Assembly: GCA_008694505.1 (NCBI GenBank)
Contig: VZDJ01000223.1
Location: 5,126,050 to 5,190,049, forward strand
Direction of reading: 5' to 3'
Length of the DNA stretch: 64,000 bases
Source of the DNA: Cyanoderma ruficeps
Taxonomy: Eukaryota > Chordata > Aves > Passeriformes > Timaliidae
Below the pieces are notes generated by a model that made no database searches, was not told the origin of the DNA, and saw only the letters and a program-made list of their open reading frames with translations. The translations under genes and the position numbers were made by a program. Positions 10,891 through 23,885 of the stretch are shown one piece after another. Numbering within the stretch: the first letter of the stretch is position 1; each line of letters opens with the position of its first letter.

Positions 10891-13160
10891 CCTTCCGAGC
10901 GTTCCTCGGGAACAGCAGCTGGGGACCAGCCAGGTTTGCTGGGGGCTGCATCCAAGGCTCTCACTTAATCACACGCTCCCAGAAGTTGAGGTTTTCGAGG
11001 TGCTCACTGCTGACACCCCAACAGCAGCCAGGGCCAGGGTGGGAGTGCCAGAGCCCCCCACCCCAAACCCACTCCCCTCAGCCAGAGCATCTGTAGTAAC
11101 CCCATCCCTCATTCCCACACCCAAAGCTCAGAGAAATGGGATTTTTCTCGGACAATCCAGCCCCAAAAAGACTTGGGGGGGACACCAGATCAGTTTTTAG
11201 GAGACGTCACATGAGAGTCTCACTCTCCCAACACCCCTGACCTTGCCGTCACCACCTGAGGCACCCACAGATCTCTGGGTGCCCACAGCAGCTCTGGACA
11301 CTTTTCAAACCCCATAACTTGGGGGTCCTGCCAGCAGAACCCTACAAAAGCATCAGAGCCCCAAACCCACCTTACCAGTCCCCGATGGGCATCACTCGTG
11401 GCTCCTCCCTCCTGGAAAGGGCCAGCTCCAGCATTTCCTTGCCTGGCACAGGCTGGGCACCCCAGAGCAGCTGCAGAGAGGCAGCATCCCAACCCTGCTC
11501 TGCATTGAGGCAGGAGATTTAACCCACCTACAGCTGAAACTCCTCCAGGTGTGCTCAGGGGGTACCTGGAGCCCCCAGCCCGCGCCTTCCCAACTCCCTT
11601 CTCTGCTGCTGAGGGAAAGGGGGAGCCCTGTCCCTGACAGTGGGACAGGATCCTGCCTGGGGGCTGCAGCCCTGCCTGCAGGTGATAAATAATGAGTGAA
11701 AATCGGGGAAATAGTAAATAATATATTTACAGACCTGCATAATGGATGACACCGAGCTCAGGCTGTGGCGGGAGATCCCTGCCTGGCAGGGGAGTGGGCA
11801 CAAGTGAGGACACAGTGAGGGGGACATGTGGCTCTGGCAGGCTCCCCAGCCCTGTCCCCCCATAAAAACCAGCCTTTCCCTTCCCCACTTGTGTTCCCAC
11901 AAAGCCCCAGGGGCCTTTTAGGGAGATGTAATTACCAACTCCTCAATCAATCCCCTCAGCAGCAGCCAAACCTCAAAGTGAATTATCCCATAATTGGGTT
12001 GGGATCGGGCTGTGGGGGCACCCAGGCGGGAGGGGAGGGTCCCTGCCCAGCCCCTCCCCATGCCAAGCCCACCCATCCTGCGGGATTTGCTGTTCCAGCC
12101 AGCTCAGCTCTGCTCCCCCCGGGGGCCCCGGCTGTTCCTGGGGTCACCACACCCCGAACATCGCCCTGTTCACCTCAGGGAGCCCAGAGACACTCAGGAA
12201 ATGGATTCTGGCCGGCTCCCACTGAGGGATTCTGCTTCCAAGGGGCCATGGATGGGATTTGCTGTCTCTTGTCACCCCTGAGAGCTGTTGGTTCATTAAC
12301 CCTTGGCGAAGGACGAGGCTGTCGGGTGGGGGGTGAAGGGGCAGGTCTGAGCCCTGGCACTGCTCTCCCAGCACATTCCTTCCCTCAGAAAACATCCCTG
12401 TGGGATACAGGGAGGAAAACCCAACAGCTGGAGCAAATCCCCAGCACAACCTGGCAGGCAGACTTAGGGGAACCACGCTGGTGCCTCAGTTTCCCTGGAT
12501 GAGGTCCAGCCCTGGATTGGCTGACCATGGATGAGATGGGGACAGGGATGACACAGAGCCCTTCCCAACTGTTTCATGCCACCGCCTTGCTGGGAGCAAG
12601 GCTGGGAAAGATCCATCTTGCTGCCCGCTGGATAAAACAGCTACATTTCAGATAATTCCAGATAGTAAATTTTTTGAGTCCCTATAAGCTAAAATCAATA
12701 TTGGCACAACTGTGCGTCATTAAAAACTAAATGAACATGACAAAGCCAAACTGCTGCCTATTAAACAAATGAGTTTCTATCCACACAGGCACAGCGGGTT
12801 CTGAAAATCCTTTATTCCAGGAGCAGCGCTTTTATCCGAGGGGTGGGAACAGGCGGGAGCAGGGAGCGGTGTGTGCCTGCCCTTCCCGGGACACGCTGTA
12901 CCAGGAGCTCAGCCACGCTCCGGCCTGTCCTCGGCTTCCAGAGCCCGGGATCGGGATGGAGCAGCCCCAGAGGCATCAGGGGAAAGCCAGCAGGAGGTGA
13001 GCTCGGGGTGGGGGACACTGGGACAAACCGGGGTGCTCTGGGCAGGGAAGGATGTGGGAAGGGATGGGAGAGGGATGGGACAGGGATGGAAGAAGGAGGA
13101 TTGGTGATGGTGGTGCTCCAGGGATGGCACAGCAGTGCCGTGGTGACACAGCGGTGACAG
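10891..13160. other. intergenic: AT-rich islands at 11.7 and 12.7 kb, no gene
   Basis: The segment contains two AT-rich islands: 11,685-11,760 (TAAATAATATATTTACAG) and 12,635-12,785 (TCAGATAATTCCAGATAG, AAAATCAATATTGGC, CTATTAAACAAATGAG). The second is about 150 bases and is one of the better candidates for a conserved element in the interval. No coding exon is supported. Confidence 0.4.
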
Positions 13161-13163
13161 AAC

Positions 13164-13346
13164 GGACACAGCACATCCCCAGGTAGCTCTAAGGCAGAAC
13201 TCAATGACACAGGATTACCAAAGAAATCGGTTTGTGGCCCTCGAAAACCAACCCCAAAAAACCCCGACAAAACCCTTAACCCCAGAGATGACCCAGCAGC
13301 ACCTCCCTGACCACACAGCACCTCTTCGGGACTGATCCCACAGTTC
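13164..13346. repeat. interspersed repeat copy 2 (unknown family)
   Basis: Second copy of the element at 6,860-7,048, same orientation, starting GGACACAGCACATCCCC and ending ATCCCACAGTTC. The right flank continues into degenerate ATGGTGACACA-type short repeats (about 13,345-13,450) absent from copy 1. Confidence 0.75.
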
Positions 13347-16300
13347 ATGCAATGGTGACACAATGGTGACACAATGGCAATGAAATCGTGGCACAACAGT
13401 GGCACAGTGATGGCAGCACAGCCGTGCAAGGGTGACAAAATGGGACGGCAACAGTGACCCAAGACGCAGCAGTGTGACAATGGCACTGCCATGGCAATGC
13501 AAGAGCTGCACCCACGCCGAGCACGGCCTCACCCCCTGCCTGGAACTGTGGCAGGAACCTGCACCAAACCCTCCCGGCCCAAATCTTGGAAGTCCTGGCA
13601 GTGCCCCCCATCCTCTCCAGGGATCTGGGGGACCAGACTCTGCCTGTCACCCTCAGCTGCCACCATCACTCCGTGCTGTCACAGGCACGCACGGGGGACA
13701 CTCTGCCAGCCGCCCACTGCCTGTCCCTGCGCTGTAATTCCCGTGTCCTGATTGTGTCCAAGCTCTCCGCGCACACCCGGAGGTGTCCATGTGAGGAAGT
13801 GCTGGATGAGTGCTGGGGAGGGGGGCTGGCAAGGGGGACGGGGCCGGGGCTGCTGGGCTGTCGCCTCCCCCCCAGCTCCCAGCGCATCCAGCAGCCGGCA
13901 GGAAAGCCGGGAAGCGCCGGGAAAGGTCAGCGCGCTCAGCCATGGGAAGGAGAGCGCTGGAGGGCGGCGGAGCCGCTCCCACCCGTGCCAACAGCTCCGG
14001 GGGTGCTGGGGAAGGGCTCCCCGTCACCTTCCTCCGGGACACGAGGGGGCAGCTGGAGCCCCCCGGGCTGTGCCGAGCTCACCGATGGCTCCTGGTGACA
14101 CTGGTGACCCGCCCCAGCCCCCTGCGGTGCCCTCCCTGGGGACATCCCCCCATCCTTCCCGCTCCTTCCCCCACCAGAGCCCTCCTTTCGCTGCTTTTCT
14201 TCTATTTAACATTCAAATTTCTTCTCCTTATTCCTCATCTTTTCCATTATGATTCCCATTTCCTTTTTTTAAAGCTTTCTGACATGGAAATGTTTTATTT
14301 TTGGGAGCTCGGGGAAGGCCTTGCTTGGCACAAGTTCCCTGGACATCCTCTGCTTCGGCCAGTTTGGGGGCTGTGGGGAGGTGATCCGTGTAGGTCCCTT
14401 CCAGCTGGAAAGATTCCACTCCTTGCTATCCAGAAGTGCTTTATTTCTGCAGTCTGCTTAGGATTTGGGGGAATAAAGGCAAAAAAATGGGGGCTTAGGC
14501 AGGTCTGTTTAGGATTTGGGGGAATAAAGGGGAAAAATGGGGGTTTGGGGAATTCTGATGAGGATGTGGGTGAGCAGAGCCCCCAGTCCCTGCCCCATTC
14601 TCTGGAGGATTCCGGAGCCTCGCTGGCCTGTGGGGGTGGTGAATTGTGTCCACACATGGAATTTTGGCTTCCTGGAGCCACCAACTGCCCATGGCATGAG
14701 AGGACCTGGCACCGGAGCAGGGTGATGGATTGTCCCACTGGGGACATCCCAGCTCCTGCCTTGGTGGCACTGAGGGCTGTCACTTGGAGACCGTCAGCAG
14801 AGTGTGAAGTTCACCTCTGCGAGGAGAAAAGGGAACTGGGAATGGAAAACTGAGGCTTAGGAGGGATTTTCCCAAGGAAAACGTGCAGGATTCAGCCATG
14901 GCCTCCAGCCCCATCCTGCCCGATGCTCCAGCAGAGGGATGGATGGGAAGGTGGCTGCATCCCTGAGCTGGAATTTCTCCCACAAGGAGCTGGGAAGAAG
15001 CTGCACCCCCAGGAATGCTGGACAGAGGCAGAGGAGTCAACCCCATCCCTACGGAGCCGAGGCTGGGAGGGCTGGGAGCTGCCGTGGGAAGTTTTATGGT
15101 GCTTGAATCAATCAGTGGGAATCCCATAAAAGTCAGTGGGTATAAATGGGTTCCTGGGATAGGTTTTGACATCCAATTGTCTTTTCCATTTCAGTTGTCA
15201 TAAAGCTCTGCACACCCAGATATACAGCCCGAGCCAGGGTGCACACTCCGAAATCCTGATGTGCAGCCACGTGTGCCACAACCCCCAGTACACGTGCACA
15301 GAGAGACTCTGGACACGCTCACAGAAGAGCCCCCACTCCTCCCAAGGACCCGGGATCCATTTCCCTGCCATTATACCCACGGCAGGAGCGCAGGATGGGT
15401 GACAGGGGATCGATTTGTGAGGCTGTTCCAAAAAAAAACCTCATCTAAAGGAAAACTTAGATGAGCAAGCAAGTCGTACATCATCTCCCCGTAAATCATT
15501 GTCGGGCTCGGGGAGGTGAGCGACAGGACACGGGGATGGGGGGTGGCTCGGGAGAGAGGGGATGGAAGAGGGTGCCTGGTTGTGACCCCTTTTCTGGGGC
15601 AGAGGACTGGATATGGGGGGCCTGGGAATGGGGGCACCCCCCCATCCCCACCCCCTCGCCCTGGAGCTGGAATCTCTGGGATAAGGTGGCTCTGCCCCAC
15701 TCTAGCTCTTCCAGATAAAGAATTATGGATAATTTCCTTCTGCCCATCTGGCACACAGGGAAGAGGTGTGCAGGAACAAAAGCCCTGGGTCTAGAGTTTC
15801 CCTTTCCTCCTCCTTCCTCATCTTGGCCTGTTTGGAAATGAGAGTTAAAGAAGCTGGAAGGGCTGGAGGAAGAGGAAGGACTGCATGGCACAGAGACCAG
15901 ACACCTGGAATCTCCGGGGTTCCACACTGGAGACCCAGCACCCTTGGGGTCCTGTGATGGAATCCTGTCATCCCCAGGGTCCCACACCAGGGTCCCGTCA
16001 TCCCTGCTGTCCCAGACTGGAGTGCCATCATTCTTGGGGTCCCCTGCCAGCCGGCACAAGTGCTCCTCAGCCAATAACTCACATCCAAGCCTCTGCCTCC
16101 CTTCCAAATCCATCTCTCCGGAGAGCAGGAACGTGCCGACAGGGATTTATCCCCTCCCCGGGGCGGGCGACTCTGTTCGAGCAGATGCCACTTTGTGTCA
16201 CCGCCTGATTTCTCTCCCCTCGATTCGCAGCTCATCATCAGCTCCGGCGGTGACCGGTCCCCTAAATCACCGCCCCTGCTCCCGCTCCCGCTCCCGCTGG

Positions 16301-18720
16301 GATTGATGCCGAGATTTTTCTCCTCTCCAAACAGCCACCCGCCGACTGCGGGCTCGCAGCGACCCCGAGGAGGGAGGGTTGGGACAGAGGGGCTCCGAGC
16401 TGGCCCCTAATCCATGGAAGGATTGGGGATTTTTGTGCTGGAAAAGGGGGTGCCCAGGCACGCACATCCCAGCACCAATCCTGCTCCTCCTCCGCAGGAC
16501 TCAGCGGGTCCCTGCTCCAAACCCGCGGCTCTCCCGGCGGAGAGATGAGCCGGGGCTCGTTCCCAGCACAGCTCCCCCGGCTTGGCACCGCCCGCAGCCC
16601 TCCAGCCCCCGCCAGGCTCTGCCTCCCTGGCAAACAGCAGCTTCCTTCTGGCCGCTGTCAGAGCTGAGAATTCCAGAGAGCATCCAGGCTGCTGGCAGGG
16701 CTGGGGCAGCGGCGCCGGGAGCTCCTTTGGCAAAAGGGCCCTAAATGGTCACGTCGGTGTCCCCTGGGCGCTGGGCTGGGCTGTCACCGCGGAGCGGCCG
16801 GGCGGGGATGCACGGCCCTGTGCAGGTTTGGCAGCGGATGATGCTCGTGCCACGCTCCGGTCGGATTTTGGGATTGAGTGATCAAGCAGGGGACACCCGA
16901 GCCCCACGGGAGCTCGGCCAGGTCTGCTCCCGCCCCACGGAGCTGCAGGGAGGGAAAGGAGAGATGGAGGGATGCTGTGCCAGAGCTCAGTATCCCTGCT
17001 CCAGCCTGAGCCTGGGCTGCAGCCAGAGGAGGCTGGGGGTGGATAAAGCTCATCTCCTCCAGCATATGGAGCTCGGAGCGAGCTGTCCCCAGGCAGCGGC
17101 GGGGCGGGCACGGGGAGCTGCCCCCTGAGCCCACAGCCCCTGCCAGAGCCTGCCCACATCCACACACTCCTGTCCCCTGCCAGGATCCGTCACCGCCAGC
17201 TGCCCGGGGAGGGACATGGGCACTGATCCGTGCTGGCCTTGGCTCCTGGCACCCGGGGACAAGGACATGGCTCAGCCCCACAGCCCCGGGGAGGGAGTGC
17301 TGGCCGCAGTGCGGGATGGAGCTCGAGGTCTCCGTGACCTCAAAAGGGAGGAATGGACCTTTCAAGCCCCCAGCTCGAGGCAGCAGGGACAGGCAGCTGG
17401 TGCCCCTTGCCCCCTGTGCCACGCTGATGTGACCATGGCCAGCCCGTGGGGACACACATCCCTGGGCACTGGGAACAGTGGGACTGATTTAAATCTATTT
17501 TAAGTGTCAATCCCTCTCTGTGAGTCCCAGTCTCATGTGACATTAGACTGTGGCATCACCAGGGCTGGATCCACCATGTCCTGACCGAGCAGGATGAGAC
17601 CCTGTGCCATGTGCAGCCTCAGGAATCAGCCTGAGCACAAGAGAGTTTGAGTCCATCTGCATCTCCCAAGGTGCCAATGAATCCCTTCCACTGCCACCAG
17701 CTCCTGCAGACCCCCCATGCTGTGTGTCCCCAACCCCAGGGAGCTGTGGCCCCCAACACCCCCTCAGAGCACCCCAGGACCCTCCGTGCCACCCCCTGCC
17801 AGAGCCAGGGCCATGCTGGAGGAGGGTCCCCGGTGCAATGGCAGTAACAAGCTTCTGTTAAATAATTGATTTCCTCAAATCGTTCCCTTTTCCCTCCGGT
17901 TTTGGTGCACATTTGTCACCGTGCCATTAGGCAGACGCTTTGCTCGCACTTCATTTATTCATAAGCGCAGCCGTGACAATGACAGCAGAGCTGAGCACAA
18001 CTGCTGGCACGGGACACGGCTGTCCTGGCACTCCCAGGTCTCACAGTGCCACCAGAGCTGTGACAACACCAGGGTCACAGTGAAGGATGAGGGCTCTGTG
18101 CATCCTGCTTGTCACAGCTTCCCCATTTTGGGGGACAGATGGGGACAGTCAGCTCTGTGCCCGCTGCACCCCATCTCCTGCAGTGGCTTGGGGTGGTGGC
18201 AGTGCTGAGCAGTGCAAGAACCACTCCAGGACCTCTGGAGTGCCTAGAGCTGGAGCTGCCTCTGCTCCCCACCTCTGGTGTGTCCAGAAGGTCCGGGTGG
18301 GGATTAAAGGTGAACCTGGCCTTGCTCCTGCTCGACAGAGCCACAGAGACACCGTGAGCTCCTGCACCAGTGCCAGGAGCCAGGCAGATGGGAAAAGCCA
18401 TTAAAGTCATGAGGGAGCAGCAGTCCCTTGGTGCTGGATGTCACCGACCTCACACGTGCCATGGGCTGTCACAGGACATCAGCAGTGCCCATCCCATGGC
18501 AATCCATGGTGCTGCTGCCAGGATGGGGATGGCCAAGGCACCTCTGGAGGGCCACAGATCCATTCACCCAGCCCTGGGCTCCTGTCAGGGTCCCCAAGGG
18601 ACTGAGCACCCTGAGGGTGCCAAGCTGGACCCCCCTGATCCCGGTGGAGCACCCACAGGTCCATCCGTGGTGCCACCTCCATGGGCTGGAGGGACCGGCC
18701 TTGCAGGAGCTCTGCTCAGC
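13347..18720. other. intergenic: no gene seen
   Basis: The segment begins with a degenerate short tandem array based on ATGGTGACACA/ATGGCA (13,345-13,500). It continues with GC-rich unique sequence and AT-rich patches at about 14,205-14,310, 15,090-15,190, 15,425-15,500 and 17,850-17,975. A direct duplication of a roughly 50-base unit containing TTAGGATTTGGGGGAATAAA is visible at 14,458-14,550. No credible exon was found. Confidence 0.4.
14375..14430 (+). mobile_element. possible CR1 3'-end fragment (diverged)
   Basis: GGTGATCCGTGTAGGTCCCT followed by TCCAGCTGGAAAGATTCC resembles the sense-strand CR1 segment just before its terminal repeat. The copy is short and diverged. Confidence 0.35.
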
Positions 18721-21405
18721 TAATTGCAGTAATTAGCCCGTAATGAAGCAATTACGTGAGGACGTGGTTGCTTGTGTTCCTGCAGGGGGGGAGGACGGGG
18801 CGGGGGGGCGCGGTGGCAGCGGGCACAGGCCTGTGAGCCGAGGGCACAAGGACACCGCACATCCCCCGAGGGGACGCTGGGGGCACGGGTGTTCTCCCCA
18901 GGGATTTTCTCCCGCGATTCCTGTCCTTCCGTGACTCCGGTGAAAGGGAGAGGCCGGACCCCGCGGTGGTGGCGGGGCGGGGAGGGATGGGGTGGATGGA
19001 GCTGCGCCGGCGGGAGCTGCACGGACACGTTGCTCCCGAGGTCTGTGCCGGAGCCGGAGCCAGGGAGTGCCGGAGCCAGGCGAGGGGAGGCCGCCAGCTG
19101 GCCGGCTCCGCGCTGGATCAGCGCCCGGCTGTCTCTGCTTGCGTGGAAGCGGCCAAGTGAACCCCCCGCGCACGGAGAGCGGCCGGGAGCTGCGGAGCAA
19201 AGGCATCTCCAGCCCTGGGATGCTGCCCACGGCCGGGGTGCCCATCCCAGGGACACCCTGCAGTCCCAGAGACGTGAACCAGGGGATCACCCCTCTGCAG
19301 GGCTCCTGGAGAGGTGGAGGCACAGCTGGAGGTGTGGGAACATCAGGATTCTCCTTGGGATCTGCTGTCCCCCAGTCTCTCCCCACTCGCACCAGCCCAC
19401 ACTGACAACCTGGATTGCCCCATTTTCACCCCCACGCTGGAGAAATAAGGCTCATCCCAGCTCTGGCGAGGGACATGAGGAGCCTCTGATGGCACCACAG
19501 TCACCAGAGCACCCGGACCCCCCCAGCCCCTCCGTGGCACCGGGAACATCATCCAGGAGCGTCCCGGCCGGGCCGGGCTTGCGGAGGCAGCGCCCCCGGC
19601 ACGGAGCGTGCCTGACAGGAATCGTGGCTCGGCGGGGAAGGAGCAGACGGGAGGGAAATAAAAGCAAATTACATCAGTGCTGGCATGGGCAGCCATCCCG
19701 GAGAGCTATTTCGGGAAGGGCCAGGCCGGCTGCAGGGATAAGCACTTGCAGATGTTGCTCTGAGCGCCCCGCCGGGCTCCTTCCGCCGGGGCAACGGGGA
19801 AGCGACACTGCCAGCACGGGGACACGGCGGCGGGACAGGGTGGGGGTCCCTCCTCCTTCCACCGCCGCAGCCAGGGGATCCCTGGGTGGTGCTGGATGCC
19901 TGGATCCAGCCCTTGGGATCCCCAGCACCGTGTCCTGCTGCCACATACACCAGGACAGCTCGGGGACCGCTGCACGGGGCGGGGACACAAGGTGCCCGGT
20001 TGGTGGCCAGGACGTGGTGGCACCTCAAGGTGATTGGCAAGGGCAAGGAAAGAGAAACCTGGCCGTTGCCATGGTTACCTCCTAACATCCTCCAGCACGG
20101 GCTCCAAGCAGTAATTCCGGTGTTGCTTCGCCGGGATGGGTTGTGGCAGGGGAGGAAGGGATGGATGGCTCCCGGTTGTGCCGTTTGGTTTTGGGGAAAA
20201 CTGAGGCTGCCCCTCGGCAAGAAGCCGTGAGAGCTCAGCCCAGGCTTGGCCGGGGGGAGCTTCCATGAACAATCATCCCCCAAACGCTCCCAAATCCTGC
20301 TCAGGATGGGAGCCCACGCAGGGATCCGGCCTTGGCTGCAGCTGCGGGGGGCTGGAGCCCGGCTCAGAGCTGGGATGTGATCCCAGGGCTCCGTCAGCCT
20401 CCGCGTTACCCTCAAACCAAAGGAAGCAGCAGCTCGGGGTGGAACGGAGTCAAACGAGAGACGTGGCAGATGTTTCTCCTCTCCCCAGCTCCCCGTTCGC
20501 TGCGTGGGACACGATGGTGACGGGTCCCCATCCCTGCTGCCCCCCGTGTCACCCGGTGGCACGGGATGATGGGCACCGTGGTGGCAGGTGGCATTTGCCA
20601 GCTGCCCCGGCGGCCGCGGGGAGCCGGCACCGCCGCCACGGCAGGCGGGAGTCGCCCATTTGTGAGCTGCTGCCAGATGTTCCTCTGCAAAATAATTCGA
20701 TGGAAAAACAGGGAAGGGAGAACGTTTTTCCAGCAACATCTTGCTTTAATATCGAAAATTTAAAAAAAAAAGAAAGCGGAAGTAATGTTGGAGGAAGGAA
20801 AGCTGCGTCCAAATTTATCCCCTTCCCCGGCCCAAACGGGGTCTGTGATGCTGGGCTCACCCCAGAGGGAATCCCAGTTCCAGGTTCAACAGCCCCAAGG
20901 ACCGTCCCAGCGCCCTGAGGAGCCTGAGGGTGCTCGGCCAGGCGCTGTGTGGGCTGGTGACACTCTGCAGTCACAGCCATGCGGAGGTGACAGACTGACC
21001 CACCACGGCTGACACTCGGATTTATTGCCTGGACAGGCAGCCAAGGCTCCGAGCAGGAGGAGCCAAGGACAACACGGTCCCTGCGTGACCCCAGAGCCTC
21101 CCCCGGTCCTGGCTCCAGCCCCAGAACGGGGGTGCCCTTGTCCCATGCAGCACTCAGCAGGCCCCAAGGGACACAGATCCCCACGGGGTCCTCTGTGTCC
21201 CCCACCAGCCCCACATCACCTCGGGGAACTCCAGGGAAGGCAGAAAGCCCTAAAATCAGACCAAGGGGAGGAGGAGGGGCTTTTCCACAGGGCTTGGCGT
21301 TCCCTCAAGCCTCATTCCTGCCTCGATGCAGCTGAGGGCAGAGGGGACGGAACGGAGAAAGGAGCAAGTCACAACACAGGTGACCAGCTCTGGCCACAGG
21401 GCCAT
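18721..21405. other. intergenic: CpG-rich patch at 18.8-19.2 kb, no gene
   Basis: A CpG-rich patch at roughly 18,780-19,190 follows an AT-rich motif cluster (CTAATTGCAGTAATTAGCCC at 18,719-18,738). An AT-rich patch lies at 20,690-20,830. Long open frames on both strands of the CpG-rich part have no recognisable domain and overlap one another, as expected from low stop-codon density. Confidence 0.4.
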
Positions 21406-21409
21406 TGGC

Positions 21410-21600
21410 ACCCTCCCCTTTGCCATCCTTATCTCCATTCCCATCCCCATCTCCATCCCATTTCCCTTCTCCGTTCCCATTCCTCTCCCCATTCTCTCCC
21501 TCATTCCCATTCCCCTTCCCCTTCCCCTTCCCTTTTCCCTTCCCCATCCCTTCCCACACCTCTTTTCCCATCCCATCCCATCCCATCCCATCCCAATGGA
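21410..21600. repeat. polypyrimidine (CCATTCCC)n tract
   Basis: Nearly 190 bases of almost pure C/T on the plus strand built from CCATTCCC, CCTTTCCC and CATCCC units. Long mirror-type pyrimidine tracts can form triplex DNA, which is inference. Confidence 0.8.
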
Positions 21601-21774
21601 TCATCCTCACCACAGCCCAGGCTCGCTGCCACATTGCTCCCACCATCCATCCAGCAGCTCCAAACTGGGAGGCTCAGGCTGCAGAAGGAGCAGAGCCAGG
21701 ACATGGACACCAAAAGTCATCGTGGTCCCCAAGAATTAAAAAGATCCCCCGGGAGAGGAGGGGGAAGGAGAAGA

Positions 21775-22165
21775 AAAGGGAAAAAAAAAAGTTCAATCAG
21801 CTTTGTAAAGGGCACAATTTACAAAATCCATTCCATATTTTACTAGGCTGGGATTTAGGGATTAGTCTGTAATACTTAGGTGGCTTTTTGTAATAAAACC
21901 CTGAGCTGCAGCAGCCTTGGGAAAGGAGAAGGTGGCAGGAGTCTCCTCTCCATCCCGCGCTCATTTTCCCAGAGTTTCCTCCTTGTTTCTTTCTTTTTTC
22001 TTCTTCTTCTTTTTTTTTTATCTCGGCAGCCCCGTTAATCTGGGCTTTATCTGCCTATGGAGGAGGCCTGAGCTCTTTATTGGATTTTTGGCAAGAATAA
22101 GTGATTTAGTTTGGGATATTACGGAGACGATTCCGCGGGATTACGCCACCTCATAAACGGAACAG
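21775..22165. other. AT-rich island
   Basis: About 390 bases with low GC compared with the flanks (TTACAAAATCCATTCC, GTCTGTAATACTTAGG, TTTTTGTAATAAAACC, a T-rich run at 21,985-22,020, GATTTAGTTTGGGATATTAC). The AATAAA at about 21,892-21,897 is not preceded by any recognised gene. Candidate regulatory element. Confidence 0.3.
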
Positions 22166-22204
22166 CGGGGATCAATTCCTCGCCCTGGGAATGCACCTGT
22201 GCCT

Positions 22205-22358
22205 ACGTGCTGCTGCCTCAGGGGTGTGCCTATGGCACAGGTGTGGTGGCGATGGCACAGGTAGGGTGGCTATGGCACGGGTAGGGTGGCTATGGCACAA
22301 ATAGGGTGGCGATGGCACAGGTGTGGTGGCTATGGCACAGGTAGGATGGCTATGTATT
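22205..22358. repeat. minisatellite, ~20-bp unit
   Basis: About seven direct copies of a unit reading GGTGGCTATGGCACAGGTA, with variants such as GGTGGCGATGGCACAG and CACAAATAG. Confidence 0.85.
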
Positions 22359-23472
22359 GAGGGTTAGATTTGTTTCTTTTTTACTCACAGAATTTTTTTC
22401 CCCGTAAATTGCCAGGAGACTCACTGCTGGGTACTTGTGGCAAAAGTCGGGAGAGGAGTGTGGCACTGGGCTACACTCCTTCTGTCCCTGGGAGCTTCCC
22501 TCCGGGAGAAGACAACACGAGTTCTTTTGGCAGGTGAAGGACAGGGCTGGGGGCAGCTCTCAGGAGGGTCCCAAACCCCCCCCAAGCTTCTCAATCCCCT
22601 CAGCACCAACCTCAAGAGGGAAACAAATCCCAGGGGCAGGAGCAGCTCCAGCCTCTCCTCCCGGCTCAGCCCCACACCAGGGCTGGGGGCAGGGTCCTTG
22701 TCCCCTCCCCAGCTCGGTGCTGGTGCCACCACGGTGTCCCCGCAGTGCTGTGACAGGGGGCGGGCAGAGCTCTGAAGCGTGGGGCTGAGTGGGTGCGGGA
22801 GCCAGAGTGGTTGTAGAGTCTCCTAATTAAGAAAATCCTTTGGGGAATGCAGATCCCTCGGCTGTGTGGGAGCACAGCCCAGCCGAGGACCTTGGGGACG
22901 GGGGTTTCATGGGGAAGCCACCCCTGTCCCTGTCCCCACATCTGCTCCAGGCCCACCAGTGATGCAGGCAGGGGCCTGCAGCCCCCAGCCCTCCCTGCAG
23001 ATGGGAGACTCGGCTGTTCCTTGGCATTCCATCGTGGAAGAGTCGTCTCTCCTCCATCGTGCCATAGCCAGCCATGGATCCCACCAATCCAAGGGAGAAA
23101 TCCAGGGGAGCCCGTAAGTTGTGGCTGCCCTGAGAGGTTCATCAATAATGCACAAACCCAGGGCTGGGGAGGGCTTTTCCCAGTGAATTCCATGCACAGG
23201 GAGTGCCCGTGGCCACGGTGGCACAGCTCCCTGCTCCCAGGGAATTCCTGCCTGCAGGACTGGCACATTTATTATTTCTCCCATAATTACATTATTGTGA
23301 GCGTTTGTCAGGAAGCTCCCAGGGAGTCACGGCCCCACACGGGGCTCCCAGGCAGGAGCTGCCTCTGGAATGCTGACGGAGAGGGATTTGCTTGGGAAAG
23401 TAGGTCAGGATGGGACCTGTGGCCTCAGTGGTGCAGCCCGGAGCTGGGATTCACTCCAGCTGCTGCACCGTG

Positions 23473-23885
23473 TCCTGGGATGGGGATGGAAACGGGAATG
23501 GGGTGGGGATGGAATGGGGATGGAGATGGGAATGGGGTGGGGATGGAATGGGGATGGAGATGGGAATGGGAATGGGGTGGGGATGGAATGGGGATGGAGG
23601 TGGGATAAGCATGGGATGAGATGGTGATGGGAATGGCACAAAGATGAGATGGGAATGGGATGAGATGGGAATGGGGAAGGGGGTGGGATGGGATTGGGAT
23701 AGGGATGGGAACAGGGATAGGATCGATATAGGAGTGGGAAAGGACATGGGGTTGGGACAAAGATAGTGTGGGGATGGGGTTGGAATGGGACACGATGTGG
23801 ATGGGATTAGATGGGAATGGGCTTGGAATGGGAGGAGATGGGGATGGGATGGCCATGAGGATGAGGATGAGGATGAGGATGGGCA
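23473..23885. repeat. GGGATGGAATG-type minisatellite, ~410 bp
   Basis: A long purine-rich array of 6- and 11-bp units (GGGATGGAATG, GGAGATGGGAATG) degenerates rightwards into GATGAGATGGGAATGG and ends in a (GATGAG)n run at about 23,858-23,880. Its open frames in several registers are repeat artefacts. Confidence 0.9.

Noticed and set aside
18772..20739. Long overlapping open frames on both strands (437 aa plus, 356 aa minus)
   Set aside because: They overlap each other in opposite directions, lack recognisable motifs and lie in CpG-rich DNA where stop codons are rare.
21892..21897. AATAAA in the intergenic AT-rich island as a poly(A) signal
   Set aside because: No upstream gene or exon on the plus strand to terminate; expected by chance in AT-rich sequence.
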